Positions 35,603-44,261 are shown, counted from the stretch's first letter. The stretch: DNA of 64,000 nt from Flavobacterium succinicans (GCF_001662485.1 NZ_JMTM01000070.1:124001-188000), one strand, 5' to 3'. The notes: generated by a model from the sequence alone, not told the origin. Program-made: numbers and translations.

Positions 35603-36032
35603 GGTGGTGCTTTTGTTTGTTATTATGAAATTCTTATTATTATGTTGAGTTTGTATTATATTTTATAGTTATTCGTCTTTACTATTATTTATATAGCAAA
35701 TTTCGCTACAAACTATCTAGTGAAATATGATAAAAGTCAGCCTTATTTTTTTTAAGTTTATTTTAACATTTTTATATCGATTTCGTTGATTTTTTTTCAA
35801 AAATGGTTTAGTTAAACGTGGGTGTCTTTTAAAAATTAGTCAGATATAGTTTATATTTTATTGTTTTCAGAAAGCATACAATCCATTTAATTTCAATAGG
35901 ATTCAATGGCATTAAAAAAAGGAAATTCTATTTGATCTCCTTTCGGGCTTAACAATCGTATACCTCTAGTTGAAGTGGTTAGCAAGAATGTTATTATTAA
36001 TAGAAAATGAATTCAAAACATTAAAAATTGAA
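35603..36032. other. 430-bp gap, no gene seen
   Basis: Very AT-rich spacer between divergent yceI and rlmN. No open frame or RNA gene was recognised. The stretch 35883-35960 (CAATCC...GGATTC, then TTTCGGGCTTAACAATCG) faintly resembles a decayed copy of the dispersed hairpin element. Confidence 0.5.
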
Positions 36033-36040
36033 TAAATTTG
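36033..36040 (+). promoter_or_regulatory. -7 element of rlmN, 4 bp before the ATG
   Basis: TAAATTTG matches TAnnTTTG exactly, and the ATG at 36045 follows after 4 bases. Transcription would start at or next to the ATG, predicting a leaderless or nearly leaderless mRNA. Confidence 0.5.
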
Positions 36041-36044
36041 CAAC

Positions 36045-37088
36045 ATGGAAATTGAGAAAAAAGATATTAGAGCATTGTCTAAAGATGAATTGAGAGCCTT
36101 TTTTGTAAGCAATGGCGACAAAGCTTTTCGTGGCAATCAAGTATATGAATGGTTATGGACTAAAGGAGCTCATAGTTTTGAGGATATGACCAATTTGTCT
36201 AAAGCGACAAGAATGGTTTTAGAAACGAATTTTGTAATTAATCATATCAAAGTCGATACCATGCAACGCAGTGAAGATGGTACGGTAAAAAATGCTGTTC
36301 GTTTGCATGATGGATTAGTGGTCGAATCGGTTTTAATTCCTACCGAAACAAGAACTACCGCCTGTGTTTCGAGTCAAGTTGGCTGTAGTTTGGATTGTAA
36401 TTTTTGCGCAACAGCACGATTAAAAAGAATGCGAAATTTAGAACCAGCCGAAATTTACGACCAAGTAATTGCTATAGATAAGGAGAGTAGACTTTACTAT
36501 AATCATCCTTTGTCTAATATTGTTTTTATGGGTATGGGTGAGCCTTTGATGAACTATAACAATGTCTTGAAAGCTATAGAAATGATTACTTCTCCGGAAG
36601 GATTAGGCATGTCTCCCAAGAGGATTATGGTGTCTACTTCGGGAATTCCTAAAATGATCAAAAAATTAGCCGATGATGAGGTGAAATTCAAATTAGCGGT
36701 TTCGCTCCACTCTGCTATTGATTCGGTTCGTGCCAAAATCATGCCTTTTAGTGCCAATTTTCCACTAAAAGAATTGAGAGAAGCTTTAGAATATTGGTAC
36801 CGAAAAACCAAAAGCAAGATTTCCTATGAATATGTAGTTTGGAAAGGAATTAACGATGATAAAGCCTCAATTGATGCCTTGGTGAAATTTTGTAAATATG
36901 TGCCTTGTAAAGTGAATCTTATAGAATATAATCCTATTGATGATGGTGAGTTTCAACAAGCTTCGGAGGAAGCAATAGCTGCATATATTATAGCGTTACA
37001 AGCTATTGGAGTTGTGGTGAAAGTGAGACGAAGTAGAGGTAAAGATATCGATGCTGCTTGTGGACAATTGGCCAATAAAGATGCATAA
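36045..37088 (+). CDS. rlmN: 23S rRNA (A2503-C2)/tRNA (A37-C2) methyltransferase RlmN
   Basis: 347 residues, the usual length. The radical-SAM cluster is CSLDCNFC (C114, C118, C121). The second essential cysteine, which carries the protein methyl group, is in DIDAACGQLAN (C339). GMGEPLMNYNNV and VSTSGIPKMI are family motifs. It methylates C2 of A2503 in the peptidyl-transferase centre and of A37 in some tRNAs. Single gene; see the adjacent -7 element for the leaderless prediction. Confidence 0.97.
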   Translation: MEIEKKDIRALSKDELRAFFVSNGDKAFRGNQVYEWLWTKGAHSFEDMTNLSKATRMVLETNFVINHIKVDTMQRSEDGTVKNAVRLHDGLVVESVLIPTETRTTACVSSQVGCSLDCNFCATARLKRMRNLEPAEIYDQVIAIDKESRLYYNHPLSNIVFMGMGEPLMNYNNVLKAIEMITSPEGLGMSPKRIMVSTSGIPKMIKKLADDEVKFKLAVSLHSAIDSVRAKIMPFSANFPLKELREALEYWYRKTKSKISYEYVVWKGINDDKASIDALVKFCKYVPCKVNLIEYNPIDDGEFQQASEEAIAAYIIALQAIGVVVKVRRSRGKDIDAACGQLANKDA

Positions 37089-37126
37089 CTCCAAAAAAGA
37101 TTCCTCATTAATTTAATCTAGTACTA

Positions 37127-37161
37127 TTTTGTGTCTTTTTTTATATAATGTGCTATATTTG
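37127..37161 (+). promoter_or_regulatory. Promoter of the polyprenyl synthase gene
   Basis: TTTTG (37127-37131), 22 bp, TATATTTG (37154-37161), ATG at 37170. Both boxes fit the flavobacterial consensus; the predicted 5' leader is only a few bases. Confidence 0.65.
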
Positions 37162-37169
37162 AACCCTCA

Positions 37170-38147
37170 ATGAACATCACCTCACAAATAAAGCAGCCCA
37201 TCTTTGATGAAATGGAACTTTTCGAGAAAAAGTTCTATGAATCAATGTCTTCAAAAGTAGCCTTACTTAATCGAATTACTTATTATATAGTAAATAGAAA
37301 AGGGAAACAAATGCGTCCAATGTTTGTTTTTCTTACTGCAAAGATGATTTCTGGAGGAACAGTAGAAGAGCGTACTTATCGAGGTGCTTGTGTTATTGAG
37401 CTGATTCATACCGCTACATTAGTACACGATGATGTAGTAGATGATAGCAATCGTCGAAGAGGTTTTTTCTCCATCAACGCTTTATGGAAAAATAAAATTG
37501 CAGTTTTAGTTGGTGATTATTTGTTGTCCAAAGGTTTGTTGTTATCCATTGACCACGGCGATTTTGATTTGTTACGAATTATTTCGGTAGCCGTTCGCGA
37601 AATGAGCGAAGGAGAATTATTGCAAATAGAAAAAGCCAGAAGACTCGATATTACAGAAGAAGTATATTACGAAATTATCCGAAAAAAAACAGCTACACTA
37701 ATTGCAGCGTGCTGTGCTTTGGGCGCTAGATCGGTAAGCGATAATGAAGTCGTTGTTGAACAAATGCGCAAGTTTGGAGAGCTTATAGGTATGGCTTTTC
37801 AAATTAAAGATGATTTGTTCGATTATACCGAAGATGCCATCGGAAAACCTACAGGAATTGATATCAAAGAGCAAAAAATGACTTTGCCTTTAATTCATGT
37901 ACTCAATACCTGTACTTCAAAAGAAAAAAGTTGGTTAATTAATTCCATCAAAAACCATAACAAAGACAAAAAGCGAGTAAAAGAAGTTATTGCTTTTGTA
38001 GTTAACAATGGTGGACTTTCTTATGCCGAACAAAAAATGATTGACTTTCAACAAGAAGCATTAGCCATTCTTGAAAATTCCCCCACTTCAGATTATAAAT
38101 CGGCCTTGACCTTAATGGTCAATTATGTAATCGAAAGAAAAAAATAA
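37170..38147 (+). CDS. Trans-polyprenyl diphosphate synthase (octaprenyl/solanesyl type)
   Basis: 325 residues. The first aspartate-rich motif is LVHDDVVDDS (about residue 86), the second KDDLFDY (about 212), with GKQMRPMFVFL (substrate-binding RP) and VGDYLLSKGL between. The length and small residues before the first motif fit a long-chain enzyme that makes the menaquinone side chain from IPP and allylic diphosphate. Exact chain length cannot be read. Follows rlmN at 81 bp with its own promoter. Confidence 0.92.
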   Translation: MNITSQIKQPIFDEMELFEKKFYESMSSKVALLNRITYYIVNRKGKQMRPMFVFLTAKMISGGTVEERTYRGACVIELIHTATLVHDDVVDDSNRRRGFFSINALWKNKIAVLVGDYLLSKGLLLSIDHGDFDLLRIISVAVREMSEGELLQIEKARRLDITEEVYYEIIRKKTATLIAACCALGARSVSDNEVVVEQMRKFGELIGMAFQIKDDLFDYTEDAIGKPTGIDIKEQKMTLPLIHVLNTCTSKEKSWLINSIKNHNKDKKRVKEVIAFVVNNGGLSYAEQKMIDFQQEALAILENSPTSDYKSALTLMVNYVIERKK

Positions 38148-38304
38148 TTTTTTTTTCGTCTGTAAAGTACCGTAATTATTGGTATTTCTATTTTTTTATC
38201 AAAAATAAAACAACTGCATGCAACCTTTTTGTTGCTTGCCTCGTCTATGCTAATAGAAGTCGGTTTTACAAAAACAACAACTGCTGACCAACACGTTTTA
38301 TTAT

Positions 38305-38865
38305 ATGAAAGTAATTCCATTACATCATGAAGAACAAAAATTGATTCAACTTGCCATTAAAAACAATAGGCAGGCGCAACAACAGTTGTATTCCAAGTTT
38401 TCTTCAAAAATGTTAGGGGTTTGCAGGCAGTATATCAAAGATATTCATCAAGCAGAAGATGTAATGATTACCGCATTTATGAAGGTTTTTGTGAATCTAA
38501 GAAATTTTGAACACAAAGGAAGTTTCGAAGGTTGGATCCGCAGAATTATGGTCAATGAATGTATTTCTTTTTTGAGAGTTAATAAAAAAATGAAATACAC
38601 CGAAGACGAGTTTTTTGTAGAAGAAAGTTTTGATGCTATAGGACATCAATTCTCTGTAGAAGAAATTCAAACCTTAATTGATACACTTCCAGAAGGCTAT
38701 AAAATGGTGTTTAATTTATATGCGATAGAAGGATACAAACATCAGGAAATTGCTCAATTGCTTGGTATTTCTGAAGGCACTTCAAAATCACAATTATCGC
38801 ACGCTAGAAAAATGTTACAACAGCAGATCAACTGCTTAAAAAATAAGCAAAATGGAACGAAATAA
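38305..38865 (+). CDS. ECF-type RNA polymerase sigma factor
   Basis: 186 residues with sigma region 2 (YSKFSSKMLGVCRQYIKD, DVMITAFMKVFVNLRNFEH, GSFEGWIRRIMVNECISFLR) and region 4 (LPEGYKMVFNLYAIEGYKHQ, IAQLLGISEGTSKSQLSHAR). No region 1.1 or 3, so ECF/group 4. It overlaps the following putative anti-sigma gene by 14 bp. Role: probably controls its own operon, including the envelope protein two genes on. Confidence 0.93.
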   Translation: MKVIPLHHEEQKLIQLAIKNNRQAQQQLYSKFSSKMLGVCRQYIKDIHQAEDVMITAFMKVFVNLRNFEHKGSFEGWIRRIMVNECISFLRVNKKMKYTEDEFFVEESFDAIGHQFSVEEIQTLIDTLPEGYKMVFNLYAIEGYKHQEIAQLLGISEGTSKSQLSHARKMLQQQINCLKNKQNGTK

Positions 38866-39520
38866 TTTTGAACAACAAGCCAAAGAGAAGCTTTCCAATC
38901 GAGAAATTGCTCCCTCAGCTCAAGCTTGGGACCGACTAGACGCCATGTTGTCTGTCCAAGAAAAGCCAAAGAAAAAAATGACTTGGTGGTATGTGGCAGC
39001 AAGTGTTACGGGACTATTATTGGTAGGAACACTCTTTTTTAGCACATCAAAAGAAAGTAATGTTATAACACCATCTCAAGAAATTGTGGTGACTTCTGCT
39101 GTAGTTAAAGATTCGGTTACAACACAGTCTTCTATTCAACCAAAAAACGAAGTAAGTATTCAGCCTAAATCCGTTGTGGCAACGAATGTCTCTAAGGTTA
39201 CCAATAACCAAATTACAATCACAAAAAATACGCATCAGGAGCTTTCAATCAACAATCAAATCACAACCACCAACAATCAAATTAGTACTACTATCGAAAA
39301 AAGCACAGAACATCAAGCTATTGCCGCGATAGATGAAAATGTTCAAGTAGCACCCACACTAATCCAAAAAAAACAAAAAATTCAAGTCAATCCTTCTACT
39401 TTATTATCGCAAGTTGATGGAGAATTGGAACTCTCTTTTAGAGAAAAAGTAATCGCCAAAGTGAATAAAAATTATCAAACCGTAAAAGTGGCTTTGGCCA
39501 ACAGAAACAATCAAGAATAA
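38852..39520 (+). CDS. Putative anti-sigma factor, single-pass membrane protein
   Basis: 222 residues. Cytoplasmic N-terminus (SAQAWDRLDAMLS, typical of flavobacterial anti-sigma-like proteins), one membrane helix (WWYVAASVTGLLLVGTLFF, about 45-63), then a periplasmic tail rich in N, Q, T, S with NNQI/TTNNQ repeats. It overlaps the sigma gene start-to-stop by 14 bp, the usual sigma/anti-sigma coupling. The function is inferred from position and topology; no zinc-binding HxxxCxxC is present. Confidence 0.72.
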   Translation: MERNNFEQQAKEKLSNREIAPSAQAWDRLDAMLSVQEKPKKKMTWWYVAASVTGLLLVGTLFFSTSKESNVITPSQEIVVTSAVVKDSVTTQSSIQPKNEVSIQPKSVVATNVSKVTNNQITITKNTHQELSINNQITTTNNQISTTIEKSTEHQAIAAIDENVQVAPTLIQKKQKIQVNPSTLLSQVDGELELSFREKVIAKVNKNYQTVKVALANRNNQE

Positions 39521-39561
39521 AAACAATCAATCATCAATCAAATTTTTAAAAACTAGTAATC

Positions 39562-40605
39562 ATGAGAAATTTTACCATTTATCTAGCCGCCTTATTCTGT
39601 CTTTTAGCCAGCAAAATGATAGGGCAAGAATCCTTCGAAAAAAGAGCTAAGGAAATTGCAACACGCATTGAAAAAATCACCAAAGAAGAAAAAGCAGCAC
39701 TAAAAGAAGAAATCGAAGCCGTAAATCTTCAGTTACAAGCAGGTACAATCACCAAAGAAAAAGCCGACGAGAAAAAGAAAGTCCTCGCCGAAGCCAGAGC
39801 CATCAATATCGAAGCCCGAGTAGCCAAAGAACAAGAACAATTGAACGAATTGGTACAGCTAAAAGTGGACGGAAAAATCAAAGAAAGCGATTCTTCTAGA
39901 ACTTTAGTAATTCACTGGGACGACGATTTCGACTTCAGAAATAAAAAGAAAGAAATAAAATTTGGAGAAAAAAGAACCACTAGCCAATTTGTTTTTGCTG
40001 CCGGTTTGAACAACCTTATGGTTGACGGCAAATTACAAGACAAAGATTTCAAATTTATGGGTTCTCATTTTTATGAGTGGGGAACTACCTACAATACTAG
40101 AATTTTGAAAGACAATAATTTATTGCATTTCAAATACGGTATGTCCGTAATGTATAATAATTTGCGTCCAACCAATAACCGCACTTTTGTGGTAAATGGA
40201 GACCAGACTAACCTAGAAGTGTATTCCAAAGACTTGAAAGAATCCCGTTTCAGAAACGTCTATTTAGTGGTTCCTATGCATTTAGAATTCGATTTTTCTG
40301 GCAGTACAATGAACGACGACAAGCGTCAATTCAGAACCCACAAATCCTTTCGTTTTGGGTTAGGAGGTTACGCAGGAATCAATTTAAAATCCAAACAAAA
40401 GATAGAATATCGTGAAAATGGTGATAAAATTTACGCCAAAAACAAAGCAGATTTCAACACCAGTAACTTCATTTATGGTTTGAGTTCCTACATCGGGTAC
40501 AAAGAAACGAGTTTGTATGTGAAATACGATTTGAATCCACTTTTTACAAGCAATGCAGTAGACCAAAACAATATTTCTATGGGAATCCGTTTCGATTTTA
40601 ATTAA
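39562..40605 (+). CDS. Exported coiled-coil/beta-barrel envelope protein
   Basis: 347 residues with a signal peptide (FTIYLAALFCLLASKMIGQ). Residues 25-110 are a charged coiled coil (KEIATRIEKITKEEKAALKE), and residues 130-347 are amphipathic strands ending in MGIRFDFN, like an outer-membrane barrel. It is not a family I can name. Third gene of the sigma/anti-sigma operon, so it is a probable regulatory target or envelope-stress sensor partner. Confidence 0.78.
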   Translation: MRNFTIYLAALFCLLASKMIGQESFEKRAKEIATRIEKITKEEKAALKEEIEAVNLQLQAGTITKEKADEKKKVLAEARAINIEARVAKEQEQLNELVQLKVDGKIKESDSSRTLVIHWDDDFDFRNKKKEIKFGEKRTTSQFVFAAGLNNLMVDGKLQDKDFKFMGSHFYEWGTTYNTRILKDNNLLHFKYGMSVMYNNLRPTNNRTFVVNGDQTNLEVYSKDLKESRFRNVYLVVPMHLEFDFSGSTMNDDKRQFRTHKSFRFGLGGYAGINLKSKQKIEYRENGDKIYAKNKADFNTSNFIYGLSSYIGYKETSLYVKYDLNPLFTSNAVDQNNISMGIRFDFN

Positions 40606-40606
40606 A

Positions 40607-40728
40607 ACTAGGAGCGAATCATCGGGCTTTTTCAGGCCACATCGTTCCCGCCATCATTCCTAAACCTCGTGAGCTGAACCCCAGCTCACGAGGTTTTTCC
40701 CTTCTGTCGGGGCTATACGATTAGCAAG
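40607..40728 (+). repeat. Dispersed hairpin element, copy D
   Basis: AGGAGCGAATCATCGGGC, TTTTTCAGGC and CGTTCCCGCC, then a perfect 14-bp stem (40662-40675 with 40683-40696, loop GAACCCC) and CTTCTGTCGGGGCTATACG. A T-run follows the stem, so this copy probably doubles as the terminator of the sigma operon. Confidence 0.8.
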
Positions 40729-40814
40729 GTTTTTTCCTTGGAAGAAATTTAATAGTATCAGGTGAATTATAAATTACATTTTGTTGCTATTAAGTTTTTT
40801 TTGGACATTAATTG

Positions 40815-40934
40815 CCTCCAACTTTAGTTGGAGGGATGAAATTTGAAAGTTTTAAAGGCTTTAGCCAAAATTAGCTGCTTTTATTTGGCTAAAGCCAATG
40901 AAATCAATTCCCATAACTCCAGCTAAAGCTGGAG
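40815..40934. repeat. Cluster of three REP-like palindromes
   Basis: CCTCCAACTTTAGTTGGAGG (40815-40834), a 13-bp perfect stem GGCTTTAGCCAAA/TTTGGCTAAAGCC (40857-40869 with 40884-40896), and CTCCAGCTAAAGCTGGAG (40917-40934). First and third are variants of one palindrome (CTCCA-xCT...GGAG), flanking the second. Non-coding. Confidence 0.8.
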
Positions 40935-40952
40935 CCAATTCAAAGCAAGACT

Positions 40953-41420
40953 AGCTGAATAGTTACTATATTTTTTTGAACCCACCCGCACCACTTGTCT
41001 ATTTGAATCCGCGAGATCTGCGTGCCATAATGCGTGCACTGATTTAGTAGATTCACTAAGACTTTTTTCAATTGAACCACAAAGCCAAAACTTTGCGGAC
41101 CTTGCGATTTTTCCTTTGTGAACCTTGCGGTTAAAAATTCACACTAATTTGTGTTGAATCTGTGAATTCGTGGCTAAAACCTTTACAAGCTGAATAGCTA
41201 CTATATTTTTTGAAGCCACCCACACCACCTATCAAGTTAAATCCGCGAGATCTGCGTGCCATAATTCGGACACTGATTTAGTAGATCACTAAGACTTTTT
41301 TCAATTGAACCACAAAGCCAAAACTTTGCGAACCTTGCGATTTTTCCTTTGCGAACCTTGCGGTTAAAATTACACGCTAATTTGTCTTAAATCAGTGCAT
41401 TCATAGCCAAAACCTTTATA
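40953..41420 (+). repeat. Two tandem copies of a ~235-bp non-coding repeat
   Basis: AGCTGAATAG begins at 40953 and again at 41188. Both copies contain ATCCGCGAGATCTGCGTGCC, CACTGATTTAGTAGAT, AACCACAAAGCCAAAACTTT and CCTTGCGGTTAAAA, with scattered substitutions. The CTTTGCG/CCTTGCG vocabulary is shared with the array at 24.2-25.1 kb. No gene lies between 40606 and 41507; this repeat, the palindromes and copy D occupy most of it. Confidence 0.88.
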
Positions 41421-41446
41421 GACGAATTATGGTGTAATAATACTAA

Positions 41447-41479
41447 GTTTAATAATCCAAAATTAACTTTGTATCTTTG
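41447..41479 (+). promoter_or_regulatory. Promoter of dnaG
   Basis: GTTTA (41447-41451) as a weak -33, 20 bp, TATCTTTG (41472-41479) as an exact -7 match. A transcript starting just after this excludes the earlier in-frame TTG at 41469 and leaves a leader of about 20 bases before the TTG at 41508. Confidence 0.6.
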
Positions 41480-41507
41480 GACTTTTCCAACTTTATTCCC
41501 TTATAAA

Positions 41508-43484
41508 TTGATTTCAAAAGCAACCATAGATACCGTTTTCGAAACTGCTCGTGTAGAGGAGGTTATTGGCGACTTTGTACAATTAAAACGCGCTGGGAGC
41601 AATTTCAAGGGCTTGAGTCCTTTCTCAGACGAGCGTTCACCTTCTTTTATGGTGTCGCCAGTAAAACAAATTTGGAAAGATTTTAGTTCTGGAAAAGGAG
41701 GAAATGCAGTAGCTTTTTTAATGGAGCACGAACATTTTACCTATCCCGAAGCCATTCGATATTTGGCCAAAAAATACAATATCGAAATCGAAGAAACAGA
41801 ACAAACCGATGCTGAAAAAGCCAATACTGATGTTCGAGAAAGTATGTTTTTGGTGTCTGAATTTGCGAAAAATTATTTTCATTCCACACTATTAAATACA
41901 GAAGAAGGGAAGGCGATTGGCTATTCGTATTTCAAAGAAAGAGGTTTCACCAACGAAACTATAAAAAAATTCGGGTTAGGCTATTCCCCAGAAACTTGGG
42001 ACGCGCTGACTAAAGAAGCACTTGGAAAAGGTTACCAATTGCAGTATTTAGAAAGTACCGGCTTGACCATTCCAAGAGACGACAGACCGTTTGATCGATT
42101 CAAAGGCAGGGTTATGTTTCCTATCCAAAGCATGTCGGGTAGAACCTTGGGTTTTGGTGGGCGAATCTTAACCAATGATAAAAAAGCAGCCAAATATTTA
42201 AACTCTCCCGAGAGCGAAATTTATCATAAGAGCAAAGTCTTGTACGGAATTTTCCAAGCCAAACAAGCCATTGCTAAACAAAATAATTGTTATCTAGTTG
42301 AAGGATATACCGATGTAATTCAATTTCATCAAGCAGGAATCGAAAATGTGGTGGCCTCTTCAGGTACGGCTTTAACACCCGACCAAATCCGATTAATCAA
42401 TAGATTGACCAAAAATATTACCGTACTTTTTGATGGTGATGCTGCGGGTCTTCGTGCTTCCATTCGAGGAATCGATTTGATTTTGGAGGAAGGGATGAAT
42501 GTAAAAGTGTGTACTTTTCCTGATGGCGACGACCCAGATAGTTTTGCTAAAAAGACATCTTATGATGATTTAGTAGCTTACTTAGAGCATAACGCAAAGG
42601 ATTTTATTCAGTTCAAAGCCTCGCTTTTAATGAACGAAGCTAAGAATGATCCCATCAAAAAAGCCGATTTGATTCGGGATATGGTGACGAGTATTTCTAA
42701 GATTCCAGACCGTATTCAACGAGAAATTTATTTGCAAGAATGTTCTAGAATTATGGATATTTCTGAGCAAGTTTTGGTGAGTACCCTAGCGCAATTAGTG
42801 CAAAAAGATGTTGCGGAAGTAGGGAAAAAACAAAAGCAAGAGCAAAAAGCATTTGAAATTGTTAAGAACGAAAACCCTGTTCAGACAGAGAAAATCGATG
42901 TTTTATACCGTTTGGAAAGAAAAATAATCGAGATTTTATTGCTCTACGGAAATAAAAATGAAGTTTTTGAAGATGTACTTTTAAAAGCAAATACCGATGG
43001 CGAGATTGTACACGTGGTTGAAAAAAAGGAGTACAAAGTTTTTCAGAGAATCTATTTGAGTTTACAAGAAGATGAGGTAGAATTAGCCAATCCATTGTTT
43101 AGAGCTATTTTTAATGATTTAATCAATTACTATTTGCAGAACGAAACTGATGGGATTGAAAATTATTTAAAGAGTTTAAAGCCTGAATTTGCCCAAGAAG
43201 TTACCGATGTTTTGATGGAAGAAGAACAAATTGTGCTTCATAATTGGGAAGGGCAAAATATTTTTGTGAAACAAAAAACAGAAACTGTAAGTCAGCACAC
43301 TTCGGAAACTATTATTTCTATTCGCGAATATCTAATCAATAAATTAATTATGGATTTGATGAATGAATTCTCATCTAATCCCGAAGCGGATATAGAAGAA
43401 TTGAAGGTAATGATTAATGATTATAATAAGCTCAAGGTTAATTTGACAGGAGCTATTGGTAGAATTCGTTCTACCTATATATAA
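41508..43484 (+). CDS. dnaG: DNA primase DnaG, TTG start
   Basis: About 658 residues from the TTG at 41508, giving (M)ISKATIDTVFETARVEEVI, the usual family start; the frame is open to 41469, but that TTG precedes the promoter. The TOPRIM core is intact (YLVEGYTDVIQFHQAG, LFDGDAAGLRASIRG, FPDGDDPDSFAKK), and a helicase-interaction-like C-terminus follows. The N-terminal zinc-finger region keeps its fold-defining sequence (LSPFSDERSPSFMV, WKDFSSGKGGNAVAFLM), but all four metal ligands are replaced (S37, S40, D58, S61). It synthesises RNA primers at the replication fork. Confidence 0.95.
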   Translation: MISKATIDTVFETARVEEVIGDFVQLKRAGSNFKGLSPFSDERSPSFMVSPVKQIWKDFSSGKGGNAVAFLMEHEHFTYPEAIRYLAKKYNIEIEETEQTDAEKANTDVRESMFLVSEFAKNYFHSTLLNTEEGKAIGYSYFKERGFTNETIKKFGLGYSPETWDALTKEALGKGYQLQYLESTGLTIPRDDRPFDRFKGRVMFPIQSMSGRTLGFGGRILTNDKKAAKYLNSPESEIYHKSKVLYGIFQAKQAIAKQNNCYLVEGYTDVIQFHQAGIENVVASSGTALTPDQIRLINRLTKNITVLFDGDAAGLRASIRGIDLILEEGMNVKVCTFPDGDDPDSFAKKTSYDDLVAYLEHNAKDFIQFKASLLMNEAKNDPIKKADLIRDMVTSISKIPDRIQREIYLQECSRIMDISEQVLVSTLAQLVQKDVAEVGKKQKQEQKAFEIVKNENPVQTEKIDVLYRLERKIIEILLLYGNKNEVFEDVLLKANTDGEIVHVVEKKEYKVFQRIYLSLQEDEVELANPLFRAIFNDLINYYLQNETDGIENYLKSLKPEFAQEVTDVLMEEEQIVLHNWEGQNIFVKQKTETVSQHTSETIISIREYLINKLIMDLMNEFSSNPEADIEELKVMINDYNKLKVNLTGAIGRIRSTYI

Positions 43485-43486
43485 AA

Positions 43487-43510
43487 AAGAGGAAGCAATA
43501 GCTTCCTCTT
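43487..43510. terminator. Bidirectional terminator between dnaG and the response regulator
   Basis: Perfect 10-bp stem AAGAGGAAGC/GCTTCCTCTT around AATA, with A's before and T's after, 2 bp past the dnaG stop. It serves both converging genes. Confidence 0.85.
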
Positions 43511-43543
43511 CTACAATAAAATCTCTGTTTAGAGATTTAGAAA

Positions 43544-44173
43544 TTATACAATTTCTAATGTTTTGGCTTTATTGACTAAATCAACCAAGTTGGTTACATT
43601 TAATTTGGTCAATAAACGCAATTTGTAAGTACTAATTGTTTTTTCGTTTAGAGAAAGAATTTCAGCTATTTCATGGTTTTTCTTACCATCGCTTAAATAG
43701 CGCAATACTTCAATTTCTCGGTTAGATAATTTACGATACAAACGTTCGCTTTTACTTTGTTTGGCTATCAAAGCCATGTTTTTACGAACATTTTCGTTCA
43801 CAATAATTTTTCCTTGGTGTACTTTTACAATCGATTGACCTAAAGTTTCAAGTTTCTCGGATTTGTGAACATAGCCAGAAACTCCTGCTTTAATTGCATT
43901 TGGAGCATAAATTTGTTCCGAAAGACTACTAAAAATAATAATCTTCGTTTTAGGGTAGTTTTTCAACATCGCCTTGATTTCAAAAATACTCGCCAATCCT
44001 TCTAGTTCTAAGTCGATTACCAAGACATCGATTTCCTTGTTTTGAAGGATGTCTCGGACCATCGAAAAATTACCGACATTGGCTACAATAGAGATTTCAT
44101 CGTGATCTTTAAAGTACGATTTTACTCCGAAATGCGTTACAGGATAGTTATCTGCTAAACAAACTTTAATCAT
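43544..44173 (-). CDS. NarL/LuxR-type two-component response regulator
   Basis: 209 residues. Receiver domain with phospho-acceptor D54 in VLVIDLELEG and conserved K104 in GYVHKSEK; the acidic pocket is reduced to LADN (one Asp instead of the usual two). The C-terminal LuxR HTH is complete (LSNREIEVLRYLSDGKKNHE, IAEILSLNEKTISTYKLRLL). No histidine kinase is adjacent. The partner and regulon are unknown. Confidence 0.93.
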   Translation of the reverse strand: MIKVCLADNYPVTHFGVKSYFKDHDEISIVANVGNFSMVRDILQNKEIDVLVIDLELEGLASIFEIKAMLKNYPKTKIIIFSSLSEQIYAPNAIKAGVSGYVHKSEKLETLGQSIVKVHQGKIIVNENVRKNMALIAKQSKSERLYRKLSNREIEVLRYLSDGKKNHEIAEILSLNEKTISTYKLRLLTKLNVTNLVDLVNKAKTLEIV

Positions 44174-44261
44174 GGTATTTATTTTTTAAGAGTTGTCTAT
44201 CAAAATGATAGCATAAATGTAGTAAAAAAAATACAATAAAGTTTAAAAATGTTAATTTTTT

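Noticed and set aside
41469..41507. Thirteen extra N-terminal codons of dnaG
   Set aside because: They overlap the TATCTTTG promoter element and precede the family's usual start.
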